Assembly: GCA_964546565.1 (NCBI GenBank)
Contig: CAZJKC010000009.1
Location: forward strand, 1-41,065
Direction: 5' to 3'
Length of the DNA: 41,065 nucleotides
DNA from: CAG-826 sp964546565
Lineage (GTDB): Bacteria > Bacillota_I > Bacilli_A > RFN20 > CAG-826
The position numbers and the translations under genes were made by a program. Below are positions 6,605 through 16,535 of the stretch, piece after piece. How positions within the stretch are numbered: position 1 is the first letter of the stretch; each line of letters opens with the position of its first letter. The notes below the pieces were generated by a model. The model did no database searches. It saw nothing but the letters and a program-made list of their open reading frames with translations, and had not been told where the DNA came from.

Positions 6605-9600
6605 ATGCTACTATCTACATTTTTATTTGGACCAGCTGAATTGACAATGGGATTAAATATCGCTTTGGGAGTAATTGTTTTAGTGATTTTGCTTTACGGA
6701 GTTTTATCAATGCTCAAACGCGCTATACCACAAGCTTTTTCAATTGTGAGTTTTATTATCTTGATGATAGTCGGAATCATTTTGGTTAATCCCCTTTCGA
6801 AAACGCTTGCCTCGACGGATATTTCAAGTTTAGTGCAATCGTTTGAAATGAATGGACAAACCATTTATGTGACGACGGTTAAAGACACTATTATGAATAT
6901 GCTAACAGCAATGGCGGGAGCCGCTAACGAAAAGGATTTCTTATATTTAACCTTAACCAATCCCGATTTAGCAGCATATATTGAAGCTTTAACGTTAATT
7001 GTTATTAGTTATTTAACCTTCTTCTTGTATGTCCTTTTGGTATTTATAATTGGCAAACCATTATGCGCCTTGGTCTATCATTGTGGATTTAAGTTTATTT
7101 TTTCGAAAAAAACAAGAAGATATCGTTATAAGAAAAAATGGAAATCAGTATTAATAGGAGTAGTGAATGCTTCTTTATCTTTTGCAATGTTGATTTCACC
7201 ATTATTTTCCATTGTGAATACGGTTAATTATGGTTTACATCGTAATCAAACTGAGACAGGTGACATCATAGATGAAGAATCATACAATCAAATAATGATG
7301 TGGGCGGATGCTTATAATGATTCTTTATTTGCCAAAATATTATTTGGAATTAAAGATGGAGATGGTCGTTCTTTAGACATCATGTTGATGGATTTTGTCA
7401 CTAAGACCGATTATAAAGATTCGCAATTATTATTCTCTGATCAAATAATGACTATTGCTGATACGGCTGAAAAGCTAATTGCGACCGGTATTCTTCAAAA
7501 TACTGCCGAAGGATTCAATATGGCTACTTTGTTATCAAAGAGTTTTGTTAATTCCGTTATTACTACCATTACGAATTCTGATTTCTTTATGAATCTCATT
7601 CCTATTTTGATGAATATTGCTTTAACTTATGCGAACAATAATGAATTGCTTGATGCCACGAAGGTCAATATTGAAAATGTTGATTGGGCAAATGAATTTG
7701 AAAAGATTAATGCAATATATGCTTCAGTGTATGATACCGGATTAATTGATGATTTAACCTCAGAAAGTGGCATACAACAAATTCCTCTTTCAGATGAGAG
7801 CTTAAGCTCTTTCCATGCGGCATTTAATACATTAAATGAATCCGAATTCTTAAATCAATTAGTTTCCGCTGTAGCGTATTCGCTTGTCACTAAAGAAGAT
7901 GAAAGTGGCAATAAATCAGACATGGCTAATTATTTATCAGAAGATTGGCAAGATTATGAAAGTATTAAATGGGGAGATGAATTAACCGTTATTTATGATA
8001 CTTTATATCAATTAAATCAAATTGGTTTAACATTAAACTTTAGTTCTAGTAAGTCTAAACCTAAATTAGCGTCTTATACACCTTTTCAAAATGGTTTTAT
8101 ACGTAATACTCCTTTAGTAAAAGAAGCAGAGTCAAGTGAAGAAAATCAAAGTAGTGATTTGTTAAATATGATTATTGATAATTATGATCAAGTAGTACCC
8201 ATTTTGACAGGGTTTGATAAAGATGGTAAAGAATTGGAAAATCCACAATTTAAAACCATTTTTGATAGTAATCTTGTTTATAATAGCATTGCTAAGATAT
8301 TGAATTATGTCGCCGATACTGTTTTGAATACAAATGAAGAGACTGGCGAAACGCCCATTATGAAAGCGGAAGATTTAAAAAATGCAGTTAATGAAATAGA
8401 AGAAACGGCAGAAGAAGAAAAACGCGGCATATATAAAAAAGAAATTTATTATTTATTGAAATGTGCTCATACTTTCTTAGGCGATGATAGTTTCGATATG
8501 AATAATCCAGAACAATTGATAACCAATGAGAACTTTAAAAATGGTCTTAAAGATTTATCCACTACTATTGATGAATCAATTATTTTAAGCCATGTTGTCC
8601 CGGGCATTTTAGAACTTAATTTATCTAAGCTTTCTTTTGGTGATAACGTGCCTTTAAGTGGTAGCGATTTAAATTTCCGTGGTTTTGATTACGCTGAAGA
8701 AATCCCGCTATTACTAGATGCTTATGATAAAATTATGGAGCTATCCGATAGTTTAAGCGGCGATAGTATGAATACTATTATTAAAAGTATAGATACAAAT
8801 AATTTGGCGGATGTTTTGAAAGATATTTATCGTTCAAAAATCATAAATCCTGTAAAGAATAATGAAAAAAATGTTAATTTCTTAAAAATAATGGATTTAA
8901 TATTTGCTAATGAGTCCTTTAAAGATTTCGGTATTTATAAAGATAAAGATGTTGATTATTCCAATGTTAGTAATTGGGAAACGGAAATAGATGGTATCGC
9001 TAATATATTTGGAGCCTTAAAAGCCGATAGTATCATAAGACTCTTCGATAACGCATCATCAGTTTCTTTAACAAGTATTGAAGCTGATGATATTAGAAAA
9101 TTATTCGCATCAATTGATGGCTCTATTTTAATCAAGAATACCTTCGGATCTTTATTAGATAATATGTTAAAAGATGTTATTGATATGTCAGACAATGAAG
9201 ATATGACATTTAATAATGTGTCCAATTGGAGTGAAGAAGGAAACGCTTTAGCGAATGTTATTGAAGGATTACAAAAACTTAATGCCGATATAAGTAATAT
9301 TAATTGGCTTGATTCTAATCCGGATATATGTGAAGAAATATTAACAAGCTTTATCTCCATGGGAGTATTTAAAGATGAAGCTTCTATTGGCAAATTTTTA
9401 TGGAAGACCATTAGCACTAGCGGCGGCGACATGATGGATTATTTAAAAGATTATCCTAGTGGTACTGAAAATACTTATATTATGGCGAAGTCCGATTTTG
9501 AAAATGTTGCTAGTTGGAGCAATGAAATATCTTTGATGATGGATTTCATTGCCACCTTACAAAATAATAATGGTGTTGGTGAACTTACATGGTCTGGTGA

Positions 9601-11440
9601 AAATAATACTCAACCAAGCATTGAAACTCCAGGAACAAAAGGATTGAACCTTTTAACAAGTGGAAATGCTTCTAAAGAACAATTAACCGATGTATTAAAT
9701 TCTTTAAATAGCGTAAGTATTTTCCGTATGATTACGGTGAATGCGATTAATGATGTCATTACATCTTTATCGTCATCAGTTGATATTGTTGATTTATCAT
9801 CTGCGAATATAAAGTGTATTGTTGAAGATGAGGCAGTGCGTACTAGCGAAATTAATCTTTTACCAAGTCTTTATGATTCAGTTCAAGATGTTAATGAAAT
9901 GTTGAATACTAATAATTATGATGCTGATACAATTTCTAATTTACTAACATCACTTCATAATTCTCGTATATTTAATTCTTTTGAAGATGATAAAGCCATG
10001 GGAGTAGTTGGTACGGATCGTAATTTAACCGTTTTTGAATCCGCTATAAACGAATTGTTAATGAAAGTTGGAGCCGGAAAATATATTGCCGATGATGATG
10101 ATGACGTTAATCAAAGAGCAAAAATCAAGGCGAATATTTTATCTATTAATAATAAATTTAGCAGTGCATCTGATGATTGGACGAAAAATGAAGGTGAAAT
10201 AGATAGAATTCATAATATTGTGGAATCTTTTAACGCTATTGGTTCTAGTTTTGATGTTTCGACAGTTATTGAAAATGACACAACTTCTATTTCCAATATG
10301 ATGAAGGCGATTAACCATAGTCGTTTAACCCATGACGCTATTCCCGTTTTCTTACGAGAAATGTTAACGCAAATTTCAATTGAATCATTAACGGATAATG
10401 CTGATAAGATTGATTATAAATTATCTAAGGCTAGTTATTCTTCAGTAGAAGAAAAAATGAATTTATATGACTTAGAAATTGACTACTTTGTAGGTACCAT
10501 TGATATGGTTAAGTTAGATAATACGTGGTTTGATTTTACAAACGATGATTTTATTAAATTATTAACACCGATAGATGATGGTGGACTAGGAAAAAGTTCA
10601 GTACCATTCTTTACTTTGATGAAAGATTCTAAAATACTTCAACCGGTACGTAGTGAAATGATTGTTAATATTATCGATAAGACCGGTAATTTAAAATATA
10701 TTCGAGATATTAATGGTGATTATAGTGGTACTAAAGAAGACAAGATTGCTAAAATTGAAAGTTACTTCACGGAAAGTGGTTATGATTTAAATGCTGAAGC
10801 TGAAGGCAAGAGTATTGACCAAATTGTTCCTGTTATGAATTTATCGGAAATTACTGACAATGATGAATTTTTAGAAATCTTAGCAAGTGGTGATAAAGTA
10901 GAAACGATTATTAAAAATACGAAGCCGTTTATCAATGATACAAATCGTCATAGAGCGTATTTCTCAAGTGAAATTGTGACCGGATTTTTAACGGCGTATG
11001 GTCCTAAAGATAATACTGGCACCGGTGGTAGAAATAATAAGATCAATTGGGTGAAAACGGAAACTGCTACAAATATTGATAATTTTGAATTATTAAATGA
11101 TAATTCGGCTGCGCAATTGAAAGATATGTTTAAAGCACGTACCGCTATCGACAATGTCATGAATGTTATTAATGAAGAAACAAAGGCTGCTTTTAAAGCG
11201 GCAATGACGCAATTAGATACCCATCGTAATGAAGATGAATTTTCGGAAGTACTTGATAAATTAGCGCATGAAATGTTCTATGACACTATTTGTAAAGAAG
11301 AATATAAAGTATTTTATTGGGATTACGGGAACGGAATCACATATGTTGGTACTATTAATAATCACTTTACCAATAAAGAAGCTGATACTTTTGAAAAGCA
11401 AGCAGATTGCTTTATCGAAGCATTTGCGTTAATTTCATAA
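6605..11440 (+). CDS. giant membrane-anchored protein with CvpA-like N-terminus and degenerate repeats (1611 aa)
   Basis: No family is recognised for the whole protein. The first 220 residues have four hydrophobic segments (about 10-35, 45-62, 130-155 and 185-205), with a basic linker KKTRRYRYKKKW before the last. This layout resembles CvpA-type membrane proteins. The remaining 1400 residues are soluble, acidic and Asn/Ser/Asp-rich. They repeat a degenerate module starting W..E(I/G), about 80-110 residues long, at least eight times. Start: the frame opens at 6590, but ggagg lies between that ATG and the ATG at 6605, so the latter is the real start. It stands alone, divergent from the CPBP operon and 68 bases before yigZ. 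A surface or envelope structural role is likely; no enzyme motif is seen. Confidence 0.7.
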   Translation: MLLSTFLFGPAELTMGLNIALGVIVLVILLYGVLSMLKRAIPQAFSIVSFIILMIVGIILVNPLSKTLASTDISSLVQSFEMNGQTIYVTTVKDTIMNMLTAMAGAANEKDFLYLTLTNPDLAAYIEALTLIVISYLTFFLYVLLVFIIGKPLCALVYHCGFKFIFSKKTRRYRYKKKWKSVLIGVVNASLSFAMLISPLFSIVNTVNYGLHRNQTETGDIIDEESYNQIMMWADAYNDSLFAKILFGIKDGDGRSLDIMLMDFVTKTDYKDSQLLFSDQIMTIADTAEKLIATGILQNTAEGFNMATLLSKSFVNSVITTITNSDFFMNLIPILMNIALTYANNNELLDATKVNIENVDWANEFEKINAIYASVYDTGLIDDLTSESGIQQIPLSDESLSSFHAAFNTLNESEFLNQLVSAVAYSLVTKEDESGNKSDMANYLSEDWQDYESIKWGDELTVIYDTLYQLNQIGLTLNFSSSKSKPKLASYTPFQNGFIRNTPLVKEAESSEENQSSDLLNMIIDNYDQVVPILTGFDKDGKELENPQFKTIFDSNLVYNSIAKILNYVADTVLNTNEETGETPIMKAEDLKNAVNEIEETAEEEKRGIYKKEIYYLLKCAHTFLGDDSFDMNNPEQLITNENFKNGLKDLSTTIDESIILSHVVPGILELNLSKLSFGDNVPLSGSDLNFRGFDYAEEIPLLLDAYDKIMELSDSLSGDSMNTIIKSIDTNNLADVLKDIYRSKIINPVKNNEKNVNFLKIMDLIFANESFKDFGIYKDKDVDYSNVSNWETEIDGIANIFGALKADSIIRLFDNASSVSLTSIEADDIRKLFASIDGSILIKNTFGSLLDNMLKDVIDMSDNEDMTFNNVSNWSEEGNALANVIEGLQKLNADISNINWLDSNPDICEEILTSFISMGVFKDEASIGKFLWKTISTSGGDMMDYLKDYPSGTENTYIMAKSDFENVASWSNEISLMMDFIATLQNNNGVGELTWSGENNTQPSIETPGTKGLNLLTSGNASKEQLTDVLNSLNSVSIFRMITVNAINDVITSLSSSVDIVDLSSANIKCIVEDEAVRTSEINLLPSLYDSVQDVNEMLNTNNYDADTISNLLTSLHNSRIFNSFEDDKAMGVVGTDRNLTVFESAINELLMKVGAGKYIADDDDDVNQRAKIKANILSINNKFSSASDDWTKNEGEIDRIHNIVESFNAIGSSFDVSTVIENDTTSISNMMKAINHSRLTHDAIPVFLREMLTQISIESLTDNADKIDYKLSKASYSSVEEKMNLYDLEIDYFVGTIDMVKLDNTWFDFTNDDFIKLLTPIDDGGLGKSSVPFFTLMKDSKILQPVRSEMIVNIIDKTGNLKYIRDINGDYSGTKEDKIAKIESYFTESGYDLNAEAEGKSIDQIVPVMNLSEITDNDEFLEILASGDKVETIIKNTKPFINDTNRHRAYFSSEIVTGFLTAYGPKDNTGTGGRNNKINWVKTETATNIDNFELLNDNSAAQLKDMFKARTAIDNVMNVINEETKAAFKAAMTQLDTHRNEDEFSEVLDKLAHEMFYDTICKEEYKVFYWDYGNGITYVGTINNHFTNKEADTFEKQADCFIEAFALIS
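7679..10330 (+). repeat. degenerate protein-level repeats in the giant protein
   Basis: Repeat starts, by DNA position: VDWANEFEKI near 7679, IKWGDELTVI near 7963, FDYAEEIPLL near 8683, VSNWETEIDGIA near 8965, VSNWSEEGNALA near 9217, VASWSNEISLMM near 9506, TSEINLLPSLYD near 9841 and SDDWTKNEGEID near 10174. After each, a helix of about 20 residues (I..I...L) and later an S.I or S.IF turn recur. DNA identity is low, so these are old duplications. Confidence 0.55.
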
Positions 11441-11508
11441 AATTATTTAATAATTAGATACAACTACTATAAAAGCACTTTTATGATATAATTATTTGCG
11501 GTGATGGT

Positions 11509-12102
11509 ATGTATACGATTTTAAAACCCAGTGAAGCTTTGATGGAAATTGAAAGATCTTCGTTTTATGCCTATTTTATGCCTATAAAAGACGAAAAAGA
11601 AGCTAAAATAATTCTTGAAAATATTCGTAAAAAGCATCCGAAAGCGCGGCATTGTTGTTATGCGTATAATTTACAATCGGTACAAAAATCATCCGATGAT
11701 GGAGAACCTAAAGGAACGGCCGGAAGGCCTCTTTTAGAATTGCTGATTAAAAATCAATTAATTGATGTATTAATTGTTGTTGTTCGTTATTTCGGGGGTA
11801 TTAAATTAGGAGCAAGTCGATTATTGCGAACATATGTTGAGGCGGCTATGCAAAGCATTAATAAAGCGGAAAAATATCAACCTTATTTAGCATATTGTTA
11901 TCAAATAACGATTCATCCTTCTTTATACGAAATATTAATTCGTGTTCTTAATGAATATCATATGGATATTGAACAAACGGAATTTGATGAATATATAACA
12001 TTATTAGTTTCATCAGTTGAAGAAATGGAAAAACCATTATTAGAACGATTTAATGGGCAATTATCGATTGTGACTTTATCACGTAAGCAAAAATATAGAT
12101 AG
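11509..12102 (+). CDS. yigZ: YigZ/IMPACT (UPF0029) family protein
   Basis: Conserved protein of the IMPACT N-terminal family (YigZ in E. coli, YvyE in Bacillus), of uncertain molecular function but linked to translation factors. Signatures are SSFYAYFMPIKDEKEA, SDDGEPKGTAGRPLL and RYFGGIKLGASRLLRTY. The C-terminal DUF1949-like domain of about 60 residues is present. The length of 197 is near the family norm. First gene of a closely spaced run (gaps of 4-25 bases) ending at glpK; a TATAAT at 11487-11492 may be its -10 box, but no good -35 is visible. Confidence 0.88.
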   Translation: MYTILKPSEALMEIERSSFYAYFMPIKDEKEAKIILENIRKKHPKARHCCYAYNLQSVQKSSDDGEPKGTAGRPLLELLIKNQLIDVLIVVVRYFGGIKLGASRLLRTYVEAAMQSINKAEKYQPYLAYCYQITIHPSLYEILIRVLNEYHMDIEQTEFDEYITLLVSSVEEMEKPLLERFNGQLSIVTLSRKQKYR

Positions 12103-12113
12103 GAGAGATAAAG

Positions 12114-12938
12114 ATGAGTGAATGTAATCATGACTGCAGTTCATGTGGTCAGAATTGTTCCGAAAGAACAATTGAAAAAATAACAACAAATGAAATGAGC
12201 AAAGTACACCGTGTAATTGGTGTTTTATCAGGCAAAGGAGGCGTTGGCAAATCATTTGTCTCCGCTCTTTTAGCCTCAGAATTAAATAAAAAAGGCTATA
12301 ACGTTGGTGTCTTAGATGCCGATATTACCGGGCCATCGATACCACAAGCATTTGGGATTAATACCCCGGCGATGGGTGAGAATGGTATTATTTACCCCGC
12401 CATTACCGCTAACGGCATTAATGTGATTTCTTCAAGCATGTTTTTAGAACATCGTGAAGATCCTATTATTTGGCGAGGCGTTATGCTTGGGGAAATGGTC
12501 AAGCAATTCTATCATGATGTATATTGGAAAGATATTGATTATATGGTTGTAGATATGCCCCCAGGAACTGGTGATGTAGCCTTAACGACTTTTCAATATT
12601 TACCAATGGATGCCTTAATTATTGTGACTTCGCCACAAGAATTAGTTTCAACTATTGTCCAAAAAGCATTAAAAATGGCCGAAATGATGAATATTCCTGT
12701 TTTGGGTTTAGTCGAAAATATGTCTTATGTTGAGTGCTTGAAATGTCATGAACATATTCATATTTTTGGTCCATCACATGTCGATGAGATTGCGGCTCAA
12801 TATCAATTACCAGTTTTATCACGCATTCCTTTACGCGAGGATTTGGCCAATTTGACTGATAATGGAAGAATTGAAGATATTAATGGTGACTTTATTAGTG
12901 ATTTGGTCCAAACAGTGGAAGCTATAAAGAGTAAATAA
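12114..12938 (+). CDS. mrp: Mrp/NBP35 family Fe-S cluster carrier ATPase
   Basis: P-loop ATPase that assembles and delivers iron-sulfur clusters. It has a deviant Walker A GKGGVGKS at residues 40-47, DADITGPSIP, the MPPGTGD switch and the bridging CxxC (Cys208, Cys211) that holds the labile cluster at a dimer interface. The N-terminus carries four Cys in CNHDCSSCGQNC, as in the Nbp35-like group, which may bind a second cluster. Ribosome site ggagag; 11 bases after yigZ. The AddB protein in this window is a possible Fe-S client, which is only inference. Confidence 0.93.
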   Translation: MSECNHDCSSCGQNCSERTIEKITTNEMSKVHRVIGVLSGKGGVGKSFVSALLASELNKKGYNVGVLDADITGPSIPQAFGINTPAMGENGIIYPAITANGINVISSSMFLEHREDPIIWRGVMLGEMVKQFYHDVYWKDIDYMVVDMPPGTGDVALTTFQYLPMDALIIVTSPQELVSTIVQKALKMAEMMNIPVLGLVENMSYVECLKCHEHIHIFGPSHVDEIAAQYQLPVLSRIPLREDLANLTDNGRIEDINGDFISDLVQTVEAIKSK

Positions 12939-12953
12939 GAGAGGTGGATACAT

Positions 12954-14318
12954 ATGATTAGCAAACAAGAATATATGAAAAGAAGATCGATATTTTTTCA
13001 TAAAATGAAAAACAATTCGGTCGCTATAATTTTTTCAGGATGTTTGATTAAGGCTAGTGCTGATCAAACATTTGCTTTTGAAGTTAATCGTAATTTCTAT
13101 TATTTAACTGGTATTAATCAACCAAATTCGATGCTTGTGATGGTTAAAACTTCGGGTAATGATAATACCTTCCTATTTATTGATGAAGTTGATCCTAACC
13201 GTGTTAAATGGACAGGAAAAATGCTTTATCCCCAAGACGCTATCGAAATAAGTGGTATTAAAGATATTTTATTTACCAATCATTTTAATACTCGTGTGGA
13301 AATGATTCTTGATGGACAGAAAAATGCTTATGGTAGGGTTGAAACCATCTATTTAGATTTAGAGACGGGTTTATTTGTTAATCAAGAGACCACCACAAGA
13401 GATTGGGCTTTTGATATCACTAAAAAACATCCCGGTTTAAATTGTGTTGATGCTTATAAAATGATTGTTGAAGAACGTATGATTAAGTCGGCTGCGGAAA
13501 TCAAGGAAATTCGCGATACTATTTATACGACAAGAATTGGTTTAGAAGCGATTATGAAAAACTTAAAACCGGGTCTTTATGAATATCAAATATCGTCCCT
13601 TTTTGCGTATACTGTTCAAAATTATAATTTCTCGGGATTATCATTTCCAACTATTGCAGCAGGTGGAGAAAATGCCGTTATTTTACATTATCCGACGCCA
13701 ACACAAATGTTAAAACCTAATACTTTATTATTATTAGATTTAGGAGCGGAAAAGAATTTATATCGAGCGGATATTACCAGAACCTATCCGGTAAGTGGAA
13801 TTTATCAAGGACGCATGAAAGATATATATGAAATGGTACTACGATGCAATAAGGCAGTCGCTACCTTTATTAGACCAGGAGTGACTATTGCTGATGTGCA
13901 AAATTTTGCTTTTGAATTTTTGAAAAGTGAACTTATTCAACGTGGTTACATATCTGTTGAAAAAGTTAAAAAGGCCGCTAATGATGAAGTGGCAGCACGG
14001 GAATTAATCAATCCATTAACTGACCATGAAAAAGATGAAATATATAAGAAAAAACTCTACGATGCAGTATATGCTTATTATTATCATAATGTATCTCACC
14101 ATTTAGGATTAGATACGCATGATGCTAGTTTCCGCGATATGAAATTAGAACCCGGAATGGTTATTACTGATGAACCAGGATTATATTTTGCTGAATATGG
14201 AATTGGTGTTCGTATTGAAGATGATATTCTAGTTACGGAAAATGGATGTGAAGTTTTATCTAAAGATATTATAAAAGAAATGGATGACATTGAAGCTTTT
14301 ATGGCTAATAATAAGTAA
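12954..14318 (+). CDS. pepP: Xaa-Pro aminopeptidase (M24B, PepP-like)
   Basis: Cytoplasmic metallopeptidase that removes N-terminal residues preceding proline. The N-terminal AMP_N domain of about 140 residues is followed by the pita-bread catalytic domain. Two-metal ligands are visible: Asp262 in LLLDLGAEK, Asp273 in RADITRTYP, His382 in HNVSHHLGLDTHD, the Glu in TDEPGLYF and the Glu in RIEDDILV. The length of 454 fits PepP. Ribosome site gagaggtgg; 15 bases after mrp. Confidence 0.93.
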   Translation: MISKQEYMKRRSIFFHKMKNNSVAIIFSGCLIKASADQTFAFEVNRNFYYLTGINQPNSMLVMVKTSGNDNTFLFIDEVDPNRVKWTGKMLYPQDAIEISGIKDILFTNHFNTRVEMILDGQKNAYGRVETIYLDLETGLFVNQETTTRDWAFDITKKHPGLNCVDAYKMIVEERMIKSAAEIKEIRDTIYTTRIGLEAIMKNLKPGLYEYQISSLFAYTVQNYNFSGLSFPTIAAGGENAVILHYPTPTQMLKPNTLLLLDLGAEKNLYRADITRTYPVSGIYQGRMKDIYEMVLRCNKAVATFIRPGVTIADVQNFAFEFLKSELIQRGYISVEKVKKAANDEVAARELINPLTDHEKDEIYKKKLYDAVYAYYYHNVSHHLGLDTHDASFRDMKLEPGMVITDEPGLYFAEYGIGVRIEDDILVTENGCEVLSKDIIKEMDDIEAFMANNK

Positions 14319-14327
14319 TTGATTATT

Positions 14328-15023
14328 ATGGATTATGAAAGCTTATTGAACCTTATAAAAAATGGTGGTAGTGAAGAGAAAAAAGTCTTTACCGAACGAA
14401 TTGTTAAAACTAAAAGTGAAGTATTAAGCGGAGCTCCAGTACCTTTCTTAGTTAGTTTATCAAAATCAATGTTAAAAGAAGGTCATTCTTATAAAGATTA
14501 TGTCTTCGGGCAGTATTATGAAATCGATTTTCTTATTGGTTTATTGATAGTGAATCAAAAAACAAGTATAGAAGAAAAATACAATCTTTTAGAGCAATAT
14601 ATGGCTAACGTTGATAATTGGGCTCTTGTCGATATGATATCATCACGTTTTAAAGTAAAAGATTATCAATATGCTAAAAGGAAGGTATTAGCGTATATCG
14701 TTTCTTCAAACGTATATTTAAGACGATTTGGTTATATTCATTTCTTAACAAACTTTATTAAAGATGAAAATGCGTTAATCGACATTCTGCCATTTATTAA
14801 AAATGATGAAGAATATATTGTACAAATGGCTATTGCTTGGTTACTCGCTACAGCATTTGTGTATCATCAGCAAGTGATGAAAAAATATTTTTATGAAGCG
14901 ACATTGTCATATGATATTAAAAAAATGACTGTTCAAAAATTGCGCGATTCAAAGAGAATTACCGATGATTTAAAAGAGGAATTAAAAGAATATATACGGA
15001 ACTTATTGCTTAAAAAGCAATGA
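14328..15023 (+). CDS. DNA alkylation repair protein (AlkD-like)
   Basis: HEAT-repeat DNA glycosylase family that removes positively charged alkyl-purines (N3- and N7-alkyl). Family features are the all-helical composition, VDNWALVDMIS near the middle, YLRRFGYIHFLT with the conserved Arg, and YIVQMAIAWLLATAFV, where AlkD has its DNA-facing Trp. The frame can be read from a TTG at 14319, directly after the pepP stop, but the ATG at 14328 is more likely. No clear ribosome site is present, so it probably depends on coupling to pepP. It ends with TGA, which shows TGA is a stop in this organism. Confidence 0.82.
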   Translation: MDYESLLNLIKNGGSEEKKVFTERIVKTKSEVLSGAPVPFLVSLSKSMLKEGHSYKDYVFGQYYEIDFLIGLLIVNQKTSIEEKYNLLEQYMANVDNWALVDMISSRFKVKDYQYAKRKVLAYIVSSNVYLRRFGYIHFLTNFIKDENALIDILPFIKNDEEYIVQMAIAWLLATAFVYHQQVMKKYFYEATLSYDIKKMTVQKLRDSKRITDDLKEELKEYIRNLLLKKQ

Positions 15024-15045
15024 ATATAAAAAAGGGAGAAAAAAG

Positions 15046-16524
15046 ATGGAAAAAGGATCAGGAATTTTAATGCATATTTCTTCACTTCCTAGTAAACATG
15101 GAATAGGAACTTTTGGGAAGGAAGCACGAAATTTTGTAAAAGTATTGCAAAAATCAGGACAAAAATATTGGCAAGTTTTGCCATTAAATCCCACTAGTTA
15201 TGGAGATTCACCATATCAATCATTTTCAGCATTTGCTTTAAATCCATATTTTGTTGATTTGGATTATTTAGTGAAAAAAGGGTATTTATTAAAAAAAGAG
15301 GTCTTACCGATTAAAGGTGGCACAAATCCTCAATATGTTGATTATGGAAAGGTTTATGAGCAACGTTTTACTATCTTACGATTAGCTTTTAAAAGAGCAT
15401 TTTTAGATGAAAAAGAAACACTTGAAAAATTTTTAAAGAAGAATAAAAAATGGCTTGAAGCTTATGCTGATTTTATGCTTATTAAAGAATTATTTGGCGG
15501 TAAAAGTTGGCTAGAATGGCCACGACCATATAAATTTCATCAACGTAAAGTTATTTTAAAAACTCGTGAAGAACATAGTGAAGACTTTTGGTTTTGGGTT
15601 TTTGTTCAATATCATGCCTTTGAACAATATAAGAAATTACGGAAATATGCCAATAAAAAAGGCATTAAAATAATTGGTGATATGCCGATTTATGTGGCTG
15701 CTGATTCCGCAGATGTCTGGGCTCATCCGCAATTATTCCGTTTAGATAGCCGTCGTAATCCTGCTTTAGTTGCAGGTGTACCACCAGATTATTTTAGCGC
15801 TACCGGTCAATTATGGGGGAATCCTATTTATAATTGGGAGAAAATGAAGAAAACTAATTATAAATGGTGGCAAAATCGTGTTAAACAAATGAGTAAATTG
15901 TATGATTGCTTACGTATTGATCATTTCCGCGGATTTGAAGCTTATTGGGCGGTTAAATATGGTGAAGAAACCGCTATTAATGGTGAATGGTTAAAAGGAC
16001 CCGATAAAGAGATAGTAGATGTCTTTAAAAAAGCTGCTCCTAAATTACAAATAATTGCCGAAGATTTAGGTGTTATTACGGATCAAGTCCGTGATTTATT
16101 AGCGTATAGCAATTATCCGGGTTTAAAGGTTTTCCAATTTGCTTTTGGGGGTAATCCTGATGATCCATTCTTGCCCCATACTTATAATAGTAATGCTGTT
16201 GCGTATATTGGCACCCATGATAATGACGTGTTAAAGAACTTTATTCATGATAATCCTCATGATGCGGAGGCTATGCGTCGTTACTTAAATTGTTATGGTG
16301 ATGATGATAGTTTGATTGATGCTGCCATTTATGCCTTAATGAATTCTAATGCGGATGTTGTTATTTTCACCATCCAAGATTTATTACATTTAGATAAGTA
16401 TTCACGGATGAATACGCCAGGAACATCAGTTGGCAATTGGCAGTTTAGAGTTACAAAACAACAAATCGATAATGATTTTTGCACTAATCTTTATCATAAA
16501 ACAGGATCTACTAAAAGGATTTAA
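15046..16524 (+). CDS. malQ: 4-alpha-glucanotransferase (GH77, amylomaltase)
   Basis: Disproportionates maltodextrins by transferring alpha-1,4-glucan segments. The GH77 catalytic triad is visible: nucleophile Asp292 in RIDHFRGF, acid/base Glu339 in IIAEDLGVIT and transition-state Asp392 in GTHDNDV. The start ILMHISSLPSKHGIGTFG is typical, as is the length of 492. Ribosome site agggag. No other glycogen or maltose gene is in the window; here it sits between alkD and glpK in one run. Confidence 0.95.
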   Translation: MEKGSGILMHISSLPSKHGIGTFGKEARNFVKVLQKSGQKYWQVLPLNPTSYGDSPYQSFSAFALNPYFVDLDYLVKKGYLLKKEVLPIKGGTNPQYVDYGKVYEQRFTILRLAFKRAFLDEKETLEKFLKKNKKWLEAYADFMLIKELFGGKSWLEWPRPYKFHQRKVILKTREEHSEDFWFWVFVQYHAFEQYKKLRKYANKKGIKIIGDMPIYVAADSADVWAHPQLFRLDSRRNPALVAGVPPDYFSATGQLWGNPIYNWEKMKKTNYKWWQNRVKQMSKLYDCLRIDHFRGFEAYWAVKYGEETAINGEWLKGPDKEIVDVFKKAAPKLQIIAEDLGVITDQVRDLLAYSNYPGLKVFQFAFGGNPDDPFLPHTYNSNAVAYIGTHDNDVLKNFIHDNPHDAEAMRRYLNCYGDDDSLIDAAIYALMNSNADVVIFTIQDLLHLDKYSRMNTPGTSVGNWQFRVTKQQIDNDFCTNLYHKTGSTKRI

Positions 16525-16535
16525 TTAGCATTATT

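Noticed and set aside
8956..9432. 158-residue minus-strand open frame inside the giant gene
   Set aside because: It lies wholly antisense to the repeat region, is rich in Ser and Leu as expected from complementing an Asp/Asn-rich frame, and has no ribosome site.
10084..10110. gatgatgatgat run as a slippery or simple repeat
   Set aside because: It encodes a short Asp run in frame within the giant protein, with no sign of frameshift or wider repeat.
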